From Trebouxia sp. TZW2008 (lineage: Eukaryota; Chlorophyta; Trebouxiophyceae; Trebouxiales; Trebouxiaceae): 64,000 bases of DNA. The position numbers and the translations under genes were made by a program. This document shows, piece by piece, positions 45,150 to 57,262 of the stretch. Position 1 is the stretch's first letter, and each line of letters starts with the position of its first letter. The notes under the pieces are model-generated. The model worked only from the letters and a program-made list of their open reading frames with translations. It was not told where the DNA came from and did not search any database. The DNA is taken from contig BDIU01000023.1 in assembly GCA_002118135.1 (NCBI GenBank), forward strand, positions 269,909 through 333,908, read 5' to 3'.

Positions 45150-46590
45150 GATGTAGCCTTGTTGCATCAGACAAGCTCGGCGAGTGTCCACAAGAGTCTG
45201 CTGATCCGCAGCTTGTGAGCCACAGCATCAGATGCTCAGCGCATCAGATCCTGCAAGGCATGCATGCAGCTTGCATCATGTGTTTTGCTAGTCATGAGGC
45301 AGCTGTTCATAGCTGTGTTGCATGCCTTCAGATAGCTTTCAGTACTGTCCTGACATGCGTACTATGCGTTGGCTGTGTATTAATCGCTTAACATTGCATA
45401 TATCTTTTGAGGGCTGTTTGTCCTCCGGACTGACCGTACTCATGAGCGTTGCGTTTGAGATTCCGTTGAGTGGTTGTACGATCAGATCGAACTTCATGTC
45501 ATCAGGGCACCATCTACACAACACGTGCAGAAAAACCAGTCCAAAGATTGCAGACATCAAGATCAGATCATACTGCATGCACGTCCATTTCAACCCAGCT
45601 CAGAAACTTGAAAACAGGAATGATCACTGCGTTATGTTGCAGGGATTCTGGCCCAATTCACTGCATCTAACTCAGCTCACTGCAGTGATTGCAGTGACTA
45701 TGTGCTGACTCTGTACAAATTGCATGCACAGGCTCTGCGCATTTGTAGGCAGATCAGAAAAACGCTGCATTGTTCTGGATTTTGTTGCAGCGTGTGTCAG
45801 TACCAGTGCGGCTGAAGCGGGAGTGGATCTTGTGTGGAGATGCTCTCATTCACAGTACCTATCGTACCACATTGATCAAAGGTCATGACCTTGCCCCACT
45901 TGTGGCTCATCCTGCTGCAGATCAGAAATTAGTCTGTAAAGTCAGTTTTCACAAGGAACCCCTGTCAAGCATGCAAGGTGGGCAAGGTCAGCTTTACACC
46001 CTGTTTCTTATTACTCTATTTCTCTCTATCACTCCTCGAAAGTAGACTGGGTGATAGATGCTATGCAAAACCCCCTGCACTGCCTGCTTTTCCTTTGTTG
46101 AATAGGTAAAGGCCTTGACAGGGCAAATTGGCCAGGTAGAAAGCTTGACAGATGACTCTCTGTTTACGAATTTATGCAACAGCTGACTTGAAACTGCGCA
46201 TGCCGGCCTGTGTAAGGGTATTGTTAGTATGTAATTGTACACACACCCACACCCACATGCTTGATGACAGATCATGACAAAAACCCTACGCACACTGCGA
46301 AACGGCCTAGTGGTCAGTGTTGCAAATACATAAGCCAGATAGGTTGGTGACTGTTGTGCAACACCAGCACATGAAGCATAGCCAGCCTCTGGTCTCGGAA
46401 TTTATGACTAAAGCCGTTTCATCTTCTACCGATTTCCACTCACGACACAGCTCTAGACAGTCAAGCATTCTCGGGTCCGTTTGAGCTTGCAGCATGGTGC
46501 CAAAGCAGCGAATATCTACATCGTGTCGAAGCATCACCGCGTAGAAAGCAAGCGCTACTGAGAGACCGGCGAAGTCTTGGATCCATCAGC

Positions 46591-49500
46591 ATGTTCTTGG
46601 GAAACGTTGGTACTAAGAGGCGTGTCGATCTGAGGGGCAACAGTAGAGGATCTGAAACCCGTGAGCAAGTGCTGGAACGTGCAAGGCGTGATCGAGAGCG
46701 ACGAAAGCAGCTGAAGCTCGAGACGACGAGTGCCACAGCTATCCAGGTGATGCTTTCCAGAGGCTTCTTGCTTTCTGCAAAGCTTGCTTGCCGGGGTTCA
46801 TAGCATTCCTACAATTACACTTTCTTGCTAGTACCTGCAGCATGGTGTGGTCGTGCAAGGCAGTGACATACCTACTGAAATATGTGTGTTGACTGAGTTC
46901 TTCAACTTACAGGCAGCATGGCGAGCCAAGAGGGATTTGGCGTTTGCTAAAGCCCATTTTGCCTCACAGTGGCAGCAACACAACGGCAAACCTAGGGAGG
47001 ATGCTTCCAGGTATGCTTGGCATGCTTGTGTCTTGACGCCCTTCCATGGTTTGGCAGGGGTATCATCAGACAAGCTTGCGTGCAGGTCTGCAGTTGCACT
47101 GGACTCAAATTACCTGCAGAGCTTATGGCTTTGCCTTGACATGAGTCGGCAGGAAGCCGTTGACAAGTTAGCACAAGCAGCTCAGCTTGTACTGTCCATT
47201 CAAGATGAAACTGGTAAGAAGTTTCTAGCATAAACTGGTTCTGGCAGTTCTTCTGGTCAACATCATGGGTCCACATAGTGCATACTGATATGCCTATCTG
47301 CATGCAGGCAATCTTGAATTTGTGATGCAAGCCAAGGCTGGAGGTGTGGACAGTGCCAGAGTGCAAGTCAGAGTCAGACATCTGCTGCAGCTTTGTTTGA
47401 GAGCGTTTGCTGACCACTCTTCATCATCACATCTGCAGCAACAAGCTCAAAGATCTGGCCCAGGCTTGGCTTGGTTGAGACTGCTGGATCTTGTCATTAA
47501 GTTGACAGGTAAGTCAATGTACGCCTTGCATTGCCAGTCAAGCCTGTCATCGCACTTTGCAATACATGCCATGTTCAGAGTCTCAGGACCTGTTTGCCTT
47601 GACAAATGGCAATACCTGTCCTAAAGTCACAAATCAGCGCACTGGCTTGTCATCAGCGCAGCAACTCCTGCATTGTTTTCTGTCTTTGCCTGACATGCTC
47701 CAAAAAGAACAACGATCATTGCACTTTTGCAGCACATGCCGTGTCCAGAGTCTTAGGACCTGTCTGCCTTGCCACATGGTGCAGAAAAAACAAAGGCCTT
47801 GTTTGCAGACAAATGCTAGGCACACAATTGACCTCTGCCGAAAGTCTGGTTGAATGGCAGCATGCTTTCACTCCTTGTTGCCTGCATTGTACTCATACCT
47901 GTTTCACAGGACATGGCAGCCAGCTGTGGGAGCAATTGGAGCATCAGTGCTTATGCTGTTGCCTGGGCTTGACTGTCTGATGGTATCGCGCATCCTTTTA
48001 TTACCTGCGTCTAATCTGTGACCGCACCACAGATCCCAAGACATGGCAGCCAGCTGTGGGCACAACAGAAGCATCAGCCCTTGTAGCTCGCCTCATGGGT
48101 TATCTAGCAACCAAATGCGCCATGTTCACAACACTAGCCCAGCTTTTATTGGCTGCCAACCCCCCCGCCGTTGCTAGACAGCAGAATGTGATGCCAGCTA
48201 TGTTGCTGCCTGAGACTTTGGCCAGCAACTTGACTGTCAGATTCCTCAGCTTGAAGCGTTTCCCAGAGGTGGCTGCAGCACAGCTCAGTCTCTCCAGGCT
48301 GCTGTGCGTGCCCCTGCTGTGGCTCAGATGCCCCACAGTGTTGCTCAATGTAAGTCTCAAACATGCCTTTTAGGCAGTCTGCTTGAGAGTTTCCAGTGCT
48401 TTGTCGATGTTTGCTCTGTGCTCTAAGTAGGCACTTGTTGTCAGCCGCTTACTGTGCCCGGGCTTGCAAATTCGCTTTGTTTGCATGTAATTGATTCACC
48501 TGCATGACATGACGTCTATGTGGCTACTTGTAGCACATGCATGCATGCCTGCCTCAGTATCAGCGCCATTGTGCTGTGCTACGCATGCTATGCTTTGCTT
48601 GCTTGAATGACTGCGCAAACAGCTGGCCGCCGCAGGTGTCCAGCCGCATGTGGGGGTTGGTCATAGCATTGTTGCACCCAGACTTTCTCCTGACCCATCC
48701 TCCTTCTTGCTGTACTGTGCTGCAGTATGCTATGCACGCTGTGCTGTACTATGCTGTGCCTGCTTGTATGACTGGGTGCATTACTGCTGCAGGTGTCCAG
48801 CCGCATCTGGGAGTCTGTCATAGTGTCCCTGCACCCGGATTCCTTCCCTGATGTATCTGCCTTTATAGCCTGGCTGCCCGCAAAACAGCCAGAAGGCAAG
48901 GTCGGGGCAGCCACTGCACTGCTGGGCAACCTGGCAGCAGTCAGTGGGGCAGCCTTACAGGCAAGCGACTGAGTGCATCAATGCTGACTGCAGCTTGTTG
49001 ATTGACAGTCACATGGCTCTCTTTCGAGTTGATGCAGCTGCCTTGTTGTTGCAAAGCAAAAGCTCGCCATCTCGCCATATCAGGCTGTCATGTTGTGCTC
49101 AATGGTGGGCTGAAATGTACTTCTGTGTTCTTGTCGCTATGCTCAGGTGCCACTTCCTGGCCAATGACGTGTTGCCCACATAAGCCACCAGACTATGCCT
49201 TTGCAGCAACCTGAACTCGTGCAATGCACACATGCCTTCTGCTGGCTTTTGACTTGCCACTCACCTGGCCAATCCACCCTGTGTACAAAGCTGTCTTGAA
49301 TAGCTTCCACTGCTGTATGGCGCTTTGCAGTGCACGCTGTCTAAGGTGCCAAAAGCCTGCTCAGGTACTGAGTTGACATCTTCTTTACTTCTTGCCTGAT
49401 GCAGGCGGTGAAAGGCACCCCAGAAGAGCGCGTCACTCTGGCAACACAGTTTAGTGAGACAATGCACATGTTGCTGGCTGTGGTGCCCCTGAGCAGCATC

Positions 49501-52500
49501 CTGGCTGTGTCTGACACCGTCATGGCTGATGTGGATGAGGATGAAACCAACGCACAGCCCTCAACATCAACAAGCGGTGAGCTGCCACCGCCCATGTTAT
49601 GTCAGTGCTACAGACATAGCAGATCATGCAGCCTCCTGTCAAAGAATTGACATTTACAGCGCTACAGCGCTGACATTCAGAGCATAGTGCATGTAGCGCA
49701 TGCACACGCTACAGCGCTGTGCATGCTTTAGGCAGCATGCACAGCTGCTTAACTCAACTAGTGGTGGGCTATCACCCCATCACGTCAGTTGCCTTGAATC
49801 TGTAGCCTAGCGGCATGTCATGCTCATGCTTAGGCAGCCCCGTGTAGGAGAGAGAGTTTGTGCAACATGCTACAACTGCTGAGAGAAGACAAATTTCATG
49901 CTGGCAGACAATTTTGCATGTCCTGAGATGCATGTTGGCAAGCACGAAACGCTGTGCAGCGGGAGCAGCTGCATATCTTGTAGCATTGTCAGCTGAGCAC
50001 AGAGTGTCCATGACCTTGAAGGCTTTGCACCTTGTACACTTTGACACATGGGCTCCACAGCCTTAGAAGCATTGTAGACAGCAGTGTTGCAGCAGTGCAC
50101 AATTGCTGTATCTTACCAAAGCGTGCCAGATCTCAGCCCCTTGTTCTGCTGATGCAGGCTCCCTTCATTGGCCAGCAGGCACAGCAATTCCTGCTGCCTT
50201 GTCAAGCCAGCTGCACTGCCTAGCAGAACCCGCCCTCTTGAAGGCACTGGCTCAACAGGCTCTCCGATTGTCAGCATCCAGTAATACAGTAGACGCAGCT
50301 CAGCAGGCCAGCACAGTGCACAGCCTGTGTCAACTGCTACAGGCCATTGCCAGTGTGCCTGCCCTGTGTCAAAAGGCCCTCATCTTTGCTGCTGGTCCCG
50401 CAGACTTTGTCAACAGGCTTTGGAGCTCATACCTTCAGGTGAGCTCTGCCTTGATGTGTTTGCGCATGCATGCTGACACTGAATATGATGTCAGTGTCCA
50501 CTATTTCAGTAGACACAGCCCAGCAGGCCAGCGCTGTGCACAGCCTTTGTCCACTGTCACAGGCCATTGCCAGTGTACCTGCCTTGTGCCAAGAAGCCCT
50601 CATCGTTGCTGCTGGCCCTACAGACTTGGTCAATCAGCTGTGGAGCCCGTACCTACATTGCTTTGCCTGGATGGCTGTTTGCTTGCTGCTGATGGTGCAT
50701 AATGCATAAGATGCATGTGACGTCTCTCATGAGATTTGCATGCAAGCGTACATGAGACCAAGACTGAGCCAGGCGCATGCATCATAGGGCTGTGCAACAC
50801 GCAGCTTGGTTAAACCTTATAAATTCTGGAGTTTTCAGACCCATCTGACTAGGCTCATTGCTTCAGGCTGTCAGAAGTACTGGCCGCAAGATCAGCTGCA
50901 ACATTTGGCATTAGCCTAGTTGGGTTGCATGAATGCATTGGGTGACTGTTGCTGCAGAGTCAATGTTGGTTGGCGCCATTCTTGCCAGAGTCTTTACCCT
51001 CAATCCACACACTCATCAGCCAATGAAAGGACATGCCATTACAGTGCCTTTGAGACTGCAGTCACTCTTGTGGTGCAAGCCATGTCTATGTGCTGTCACA
51101 AGTGGTACATCATCATCAAACACGCCTGCTGCCATGACCTTTGTTGATGCTTGCAGAAGGCGTGGGCGCACAGCAGCTGGGTAAGCAGTCACGTTGACAC
51201 CCAAAACCCTGGCTGGATGCTGCCCTGCATAGCTGTATGCTGCTTGTACACCACCCACCTCAACATTAGTGCTGACACCCTTGTGATTGATACCTGCAGA
51301 AGGCGTGGGCGCATAACAGTTGGGTGAGCAGCCACGATGACACCCAAGACCCTGGCTGGATGCTGCCTTGCATAGTCCTATGCCGCGTGTACACCGCCTA
51401 CCTCAACACCACTCCTGACGCCCACATGCACCGCATGCAACGGCCCCTGCCCCTGGGGCAGCTGTACAACCCTGATGCCCCTGCTGCTGGCCTGCTGGCC
51501 CTCCTCAAGTTTGCCTTGTGGCAGGTCCTCTGGGTTGAGTCACCTACAAGTAAGTTCCCTGTTCAATCGTGCCCAACAGTCACGTCTAGTCTGCTAACTT
51601 TGTGACAGCATTGGCCTGCAGCTGTCAAAAGCAAGGTATCTTTGCAGCACTGCAGTGATGGAGCAGTGATAACACAGGATCACAGCAGGTGTGCTTGAGA
51701 GCAGACCATCGTGTCAAGCCCTGAGGTTGATGTTTGCCTTTGAGAGTTCAGTGTGAAGCAACTGAAGGCCTGCAGTGCAAAAGTGCTGTCTAGCCACATA
51801 AAGAAGAAGCATCTGTCTGCTCATTGCGCAGCCACACAAAGCAGAAGCATCTGTCTGATTGCTCCAATGCATCTTGGAGCTTTCTGTGCCTCGTCATGTT
51901 GGATCTGAGTTTGTCTGTTACGCCTGTTTTGTTCTTTGGGACAATTTTGGGTTTCTCAAGGCACTGCTATTTGCTGCAGGCCAAATTTCTGCACCTGCGA
52001 AAGCGCTCAGGACAGCCCTGAAGGAGGCTGCAGGCAAGCTGTTGGGCCAGCTATACGACAGGAACTGCCGCCGCCAGCTTGTGCCCTCTGAAGCCTTCCA
52101 GACAGACAGCCTGCCGCTTCAGCGCTTCCAAGTGGAGATGGAAGCTGCTGCAGCAGCTGCTGGGGGCCTCATGCAGGCGACTAAAACCCGCATTTGGGGC
52201 CTGCTCAGGTATTGCATACAGGCTTTGGACAATACGGCATGTCACACTCATAAGTCATGTCTATCAATCACTCAAAGCACAAGTGGATTAACCTAGCAAA
52301 AATATCAATACATGCCCAGCTTCAGGGCACCTTGCTTTCAGGGGCAGAAGGTGATGTTGCTAAGACGCCAGGACTGTGTTTTGCCTGAAGCAGTCTTGAG
52401 ATTTCTGTTCCAAATTGATATGGCAGCTAGGCTGAGCCTGGAAAGACAAGAGCTAGTGAATTATGCAATCTGATGATGGCAGCATGCAGAGCTTGATTGT

Positions 52501-55500
52501 ATTGCGTATGGATTTGCATACAAGCGCCATGCACATCGCAGATTGCAGGTTTGCATGCGATATGTGCATGCCATGTGAAAGCCAGTGCCATGCAATGTGC
52601 ATGTTATACATAGTTGCTGGTGTAAGACACACAGCAATAGTTATGTGTTCAGTCTCGGTGAGTGCATTTGCGTGTGATGTAGGCATGCGCCATTCTTGAT
52701 TGCGTTTCAGGAGCGAGCCCAGGTGTTCACCACAGTGGTGGAGCAGGACCGGTGGGAGCTGCGTGAGACCAGCCTGCGCAACCTCAATGGCTGGGGCCGT
52801 CAAAACTTTGTTACCATACATCGTACTAGCCTCCTGCAGGTTTGCCCTTCTTCCCTGACTTCTGCTATGCACACAACAGCAACAGCAATAGCAGCAGCAT
52901 CAACAACATGAACAAAAGCATTCACCTAGAGCTCCTGCCTTGACAATCCCCCATGTTTGTTGCCTTTGTTGGCAAACACTGAAATAATTCCCTCTAGGTC
53001 TGATGCAACCCTCCCTTATTTGGCATGCATAGGCACTGCAACTCAAGATTTACTTGTTATGGCTTTTCTTGCCTAGTGTTTGCAACACATCTATATAACT
53101 GGCCTTGTCAGCAAACCTACATGCTTGACCTTCGTCACCATTCACTGTGTTTGACCTTCTGTCCTGATATTCTAGAGGAGAGATTGCTGCATATGACCAT
53201 TGTCCTGCTGGTGCATTGCTGCTTGTGAATTTACGTACAAGCATGCAATCACAGGGATTGAAGATGCGCCTATGATATGCCAGCCAAATCAGCAGCAATC
53301 AGAGGAGGTCTCGCTGCATATGCGTCGGTCCATATTTGTGCTTTGCCAGCAGCAATCTGGATACAAACCTGTTGACTTAAAGTGTAATTGCATACACAGG
53401 CTGGCTTTGAGCAGCTGACAAAGCCGGAAGACACTCTCAAGTCCCGCCTGCAAATCCGTGTTGTAGACCAGCGTGGGTCAAAGCAGAGACCGGGGTCCAG
53501 CGCTGTAGATTGAAGGAGTGACTGCATATGCAGGATGGTTTTGAACAGCTGACGAAGCTCAGGGACACTCTCAAGTCCCACCTGCAAATCTGAGTCACAG
53601 ACGAGCATGCCTTGCAGCAGCAATTTGAATCAAACTGTGTAGACTGAAAGTGTGACTGCACACTCAGGATGGCCTTGAGCAGCTGACAAAGCTGAGAGAT
53701 ACTCTCAAGTCTCGCCTACAAATCCGCTTCATAGACCAGCATGGCTTGGCAGAGGCCGGCATTGATGGTGTCAGACTTTGTGGAATGCTAGGTCAAAGAC
53801 AGCTTTGACCCAAGTGCTGGTATTGTTCAGGATCAAAATCTTCACACTGAAGGTGTACCTGCATATACAGGATGGCTTTGAGCAGCTGACAAAGATGAGG
53901 GACACTCTCAAGTCTCGCCTGCAGATCCGCTTCATAGACCAGCATGGCTTGGAAGAGGCTGGCATCGATGGTGGCGGCCTCTTCAAAGAGTTCATGGAGT
54001 GCTTGGTCAAGGAAGGATTTGACCCAAATGCTGGTTTGTTCAAAGCTACCTCAGACAACAGGCTGTATCCCAATCCCCAAGCACAGGGGCTGGTCCCAAG
54101 TGCCCTGGCCTACTTTGAGTTCCTGGGGCAAATGCTCGGCAAAGCTCTATATGAGGTAGTTACAGTAGCTGTCTTTACCCCTTTTTGGCACATGTGCTAG
54201 GTGTGTGCAGTGTAAGTCTTGTCTTGCCAAGCCGGCTTGTGTGCGGCGTCATGAGCCTTTCAGCGTCAAACAACACAATCTTGTAGATGAGGCAGCAAAT
54301 GTCACACAGTGCTCTATTTGCGCTGCATGATTTGCATGTTTTGTGCAAAGCTCACTGACTTGGCTGGTGAGGTTGTGTGTGCTGAGAGCGCATCCTGGCT
54401 TAAGCATAACAAGTAGCGCAAAGGATGTCCGAGTCTTGGAAGCCCAACTCTAATTTGACAAAGGTGCAAGTCAAACTGATGCATGTTGCTCACAAACCAA
54501 AGGCATCAATCTTCTTCCAGCACTTGGCAGGACAGGGATCCAGCCAGGCAACCATGAAGGTGATTGCATGTCACAACTGAGCACCAACATCAGCCATATA
54601 GTGCTCGCACCACTATCACCTTGTTTCCTGCAAGAGAGCTGCCTCTCGTATGCTTCATAGACGCCTTGTCTGCTTAAAGGTGTGCTGATAAAGCTGCCTC
54701 TGGCTGAATTCTTCCTGGAGAAGATGTGCAACCCCCCCTGAGACATGAATGCTCTGGTGACTCTATACCCGGAGCTGTACTGTTTACAGCCATACCAAGC
54801 CAACAACACCAATGCACTGTGTGCTCCAGGGTGTGCTGATAGAGCTGCCTCTGGCTGGATTCTTCCTGAAGAAGATGCGCAACCCCCACTCAGACGTGAA
54901 TGACCTGGTGACCCTAGACCCTGAGCTGTACCGCAACCTCATGTTCATGCGAGACTACAAAGGCAATTTTGCTGATCTGGCACTGACCTTCACAACTGCT
55001 GACTCGGACCTAAGGCACAACAGAGAGGTACAGTAACTTCTCTTCATAAGGACACTCGATGTAAGGACATTTCAGTATAAGGACAATGCAATTGGTCACC
55101 AATCACTGCATACTGACTGCAGTGGCACCTCTGAGTAAGGACAGTTTTATATACAGACAAAATTGTGGGAAGCACAGCAGTCGTCACAAAGAAAGTCATT
55201 GTACGTTATTCTGACTCTTAACACAGAAGAGCTGAGAGCATGCAGCCCAACTCTGTCCTATATAAGAGAGGTATTACAGTGCCCAATGTGATGCTTTTGT
55301 GTCATGCCCTCAATCCAATTCATAGACCCTCGGTCTTCTCACCAGACTAGGCTTGTGCAACAGGTCGAGCTGGTGCCTGGGGGCAGCAACATGGCAGTGA
55401 CAGCCCACAATATGATGCCTCTTTGTGTGATGCCCTCAGTCTAATTCATAGACCCTTGGTCTTCTCACCAGACTAGGCTTGTACAACAGGTCGAGCTGGT

Positions 55501-57262
55501 GCCCGGGGGCAGCAACAAGGCAGTGACAGCCCACAATGTGATGCCTCTTTGTGTGATGCCCTCAGTCTAATTCATAGACCCTCGGTCTTCTCACCAGACT
55601 AGGCTTGTGCAACAGGTCGAGCTGGTGCCCGGGGGCAGCAACAGGGCAGTGACAGCCCACAACGTGATGCCTCTTTGTGTGATGCACTCAGTATAATTCA
55701 TAGACCCTCGGTCTTCTCACCAGACTAGGCTTGTGCAACAGGTCGAGCTGGTGCCTGGGGGCAGCAACAAGGCAGTGACAGCCCACAATGTGATGCCTCT
55801 TTGTGTGATGCCCTCAGTCTAATTCATAGACCCTCGGTCTCCTCAACAGACTGGGCTTGTGCAACAGGTTGAGCTTGTGCCCGGGGGTAGCAACAAGGCA
55901 GTGACAGCAGACAATGTGGTTGAGTACATCCACAGAGTGGCCGACTACCGCCTGAACTACCAGATAAAAGCAGCAAGCGAAGCTTTCTGGCAAGGCTTCT
56001 TTGAGTTGGTTGACCCCGACTGGGTGACCATGTTCAATGAGGAAGAAGTGCAGATGCTGATCAGCGGTGGTGGAGAGGGAGTGGACCTTGCAGACATGCA
56101 GGCACACATCAACTATGCTGGCGGCTACCATCCCGAGCACCCTGTCATCATTGACTTCTGGAAGGTGAGAGACAAGACATCTTTCAGTCTTGCAATGAGG
56201 CTCTGGCCACCAAGGAGCTGCATCTGATTAAGACCAGCTTGGGTGACAGGCAGGCCAGAATGGCTTTGTTGAAGGGCCATGAACGAGATCACTTACAGAA
56301 ATTTGCCGGCTTTACTAACTTTTTAAACCGATTAAAGTCCTTCTTCTTTTGGTCTGACAAGAAGCCGTATTGCGGAAAAAGGGTATAATCGTGGTCATTA
56401 GTAATTTTTTGTTATCTTTGCAAACTGTGTGCTGCATCAAGGCATAAGCGCTTGATTGTGTTCTGATGCAGCGTGGCATTCAGCTTGATTTCACATGTCT
56501 GCATTGCAGGCATTCTTGGGCGCATTGTTGCCCTGTAACAGTCAATGGTATGCTGGCTGCAGTGAATCACCATACTCTTTGTTTCAGTGGTTGAGAAGGT
56601 TAGATTCTTGCGTATTGGGTATTACGTATTGGGCCCAGCGCATAATGTATTTCACAATTTGCACTGCATGTCAGTGATTCATTCTTTCAAGGACTGCATA
56701 TCGCGTATTATGTATTGCGTATTGAGTATCACGCATGGTGATTCACTGGCTGGCTGTCAGTGTCCAACTAGCTGTTGGTCTCCTCTCAAGCAGCATGTTG
56801 GAGCATCAGCAGACTCTATGTCAAGTGCATGCTAGCATTGTGTAGGTGGTCAAAACTCAAAGGTCACTTGGGTGTGAGAGTGTCTGCAACACCACCCACA
56901 CCCAAGCTGCTGCATATGCCGCACAGTGCCGCACAGAAGATGGTAGTTCCTGTTGGGAGTACTGAGGCTGCTGCATCTGAATTGTGTAGGTGGTTGAGAG
57001 CTTCACAGCAGAGCAGCAGTCACAGCTGTTGAAATTTGTCACAGCATGCAGTCGAGCTCCCTTGTTGGGGTTCAAGTACCTGGAGCCAGGATTATCGATC
57101 CAGATGGCCGGCAGTGTGCTAGATCCACATGCGTTAGACAGATTACCAACTGCAGCGACCTGTATGAATCTGCTGAAGCTGCCACCATACCGCTCAGCTC
57201 AACAAATACGGGAGAAGCTGTTGTACGCCGCCAAGAATGCTGGAGGATTTGATTTGAGTTAG
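46591..57262 (+). CDS. HECT E3 ubiquitin ligase, UBE3C/UPL6-7 type
   Basis: Transfers ubiquitin through a catalytic Cys thioester; relatives act with the proteasome and in K29/K48-linked chain extension. Fifteen exons: 46591-46746, 46913-47010, 47086-47213, 47308-47508, 48033-48349, 48793-48960, 49405-49576, 50158-50438, 51300-51549, 51980-52208, 52683-52839, 53871-54155, 54830-55027, 55868-56164, 56990-57262. All phases close, giving 1069 aa, close to human UBE3C. The N-terminus MFLGNVGTKRRVDLRG and the IQ-like RDRERRKQLKLETTSATAIQ match UPL6/7. Further on come LYDRNCRRQLVPSEAF and HAPFLIAFQERAQVF. The HECT domain covers the last ~400 residues (GIDGGGLFKEFMECLV, LGQMLGKALYE, LDPELYRNLMFM, GGYHPEHPVIIDFWK), with catalytic Cys in TCMNLLKLPPY and C-terminus AGGFDLS. 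Intron 6 uses a GC donor. Many exons have degenerate upstream copies. Confidence 0.95.
47905..47965 (+). repeat. Degenerate copy of HECT exon 5 start
   Basis: ACATGGCAGCCAGCTGTGGG followed by AGCAATTGGAGCATCAG repeats the start of exon 5 (48033 onward), then diverges. Confidence 0.7.
48628..48700 (+). repeat. Degenerate copy of HECT exon 6 start
   Basis: CCGCAG|GTGTCCAGCCGCAT and about 45 further bp copy the exon 6 edge at 48793; the neighbouring intron sequence (TGCTGTACTATGC-type) is duplicated too. Confidence 0.75.
50500..50665 (+). repeat. Downstream partial copy of HECT exon 8
   Basis: About 155 bp repeat the 3' half of exon 8 (AQQASTVHSLC...ASVPALCQKALI...FVNRLWSSYL) with modest divergence and an open frame, but no clear donor at the matching position. 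Confidence 0.8.
51157..51299 (+). repeat. 143-bp upstream copy of HECT exon 9 start
   Basis: It begins CTTGCAG|AAGGCGTGGGCGCA, copies about 100 bp of exon 9 (KAWAHSSWVSSH...GWMLPC), then runs into the working acceptor at 51300. The 143-bp offset is not a multiple of three, so exonisation would shift the frame. Confidence 0.8.
53401..53800 (+). repeat. Three degenerate upstream copies of HECT exon 12 start
   Basis: Copies begin at about 53401, 53532 and 53668, each with CAG|G.TGG.TTTGAGCAGCTGAC or a close variant, ahead of the working exon at 53871. The third is the longest, reaching the FIDQHG...AGIDG region before a frame break; the first two hit stops early. Confidence 0.85.
54680..54795 (+). 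repeat. Degenerate upstream copy of HECT exon 13 start
   Basis: GGTGTGCTGATAAAGCTGCC and about 85 more bp copy exon 13 (54830 onward), with a TGA in place of the HSD region. Confidence 0.8.
55364..55867 (+). repeat. 126-bp tandem array of HECT exon 14 acceptor and exon start
   Basis: Acceptor-plus-exon edges at 55364, 55490, 55616 and 55742 precede the working one at 55868, all exactly 126 bp apart. Each unit holds GTGCAACAG|GTCGAGCTGGTGCC, about 55 bp of exon and a spacer with GATGCCTCTTTGTGTGATGC. Units are about 95% alike. Intron-like spacers with stops separate the exon edges. Confidence 0.9.
56560..56748. mobile_element. hAT-type MITE, copy B (189 bp)
   Basis: Perfect 14-bp terminal inverted repeats (CAGTGAATCACCAT and ATGGTGATTCACTG) and a perfect 8-bp target duplication GCTGGCTG (56552-56559 and 56749-56756). 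The interior has ATTACGTATTGGG and GTATTATGTATTGCGTATT strings related to copy A, in inverted relative orientation. It sits in the last intron of the HECT gene. Confidence 0.92.

Noticed and set aside
53401..53870. Second HECT gene or alternative HECT exons
   Set aside because: The three copies cover only the exon start, carry stops and lack donors.
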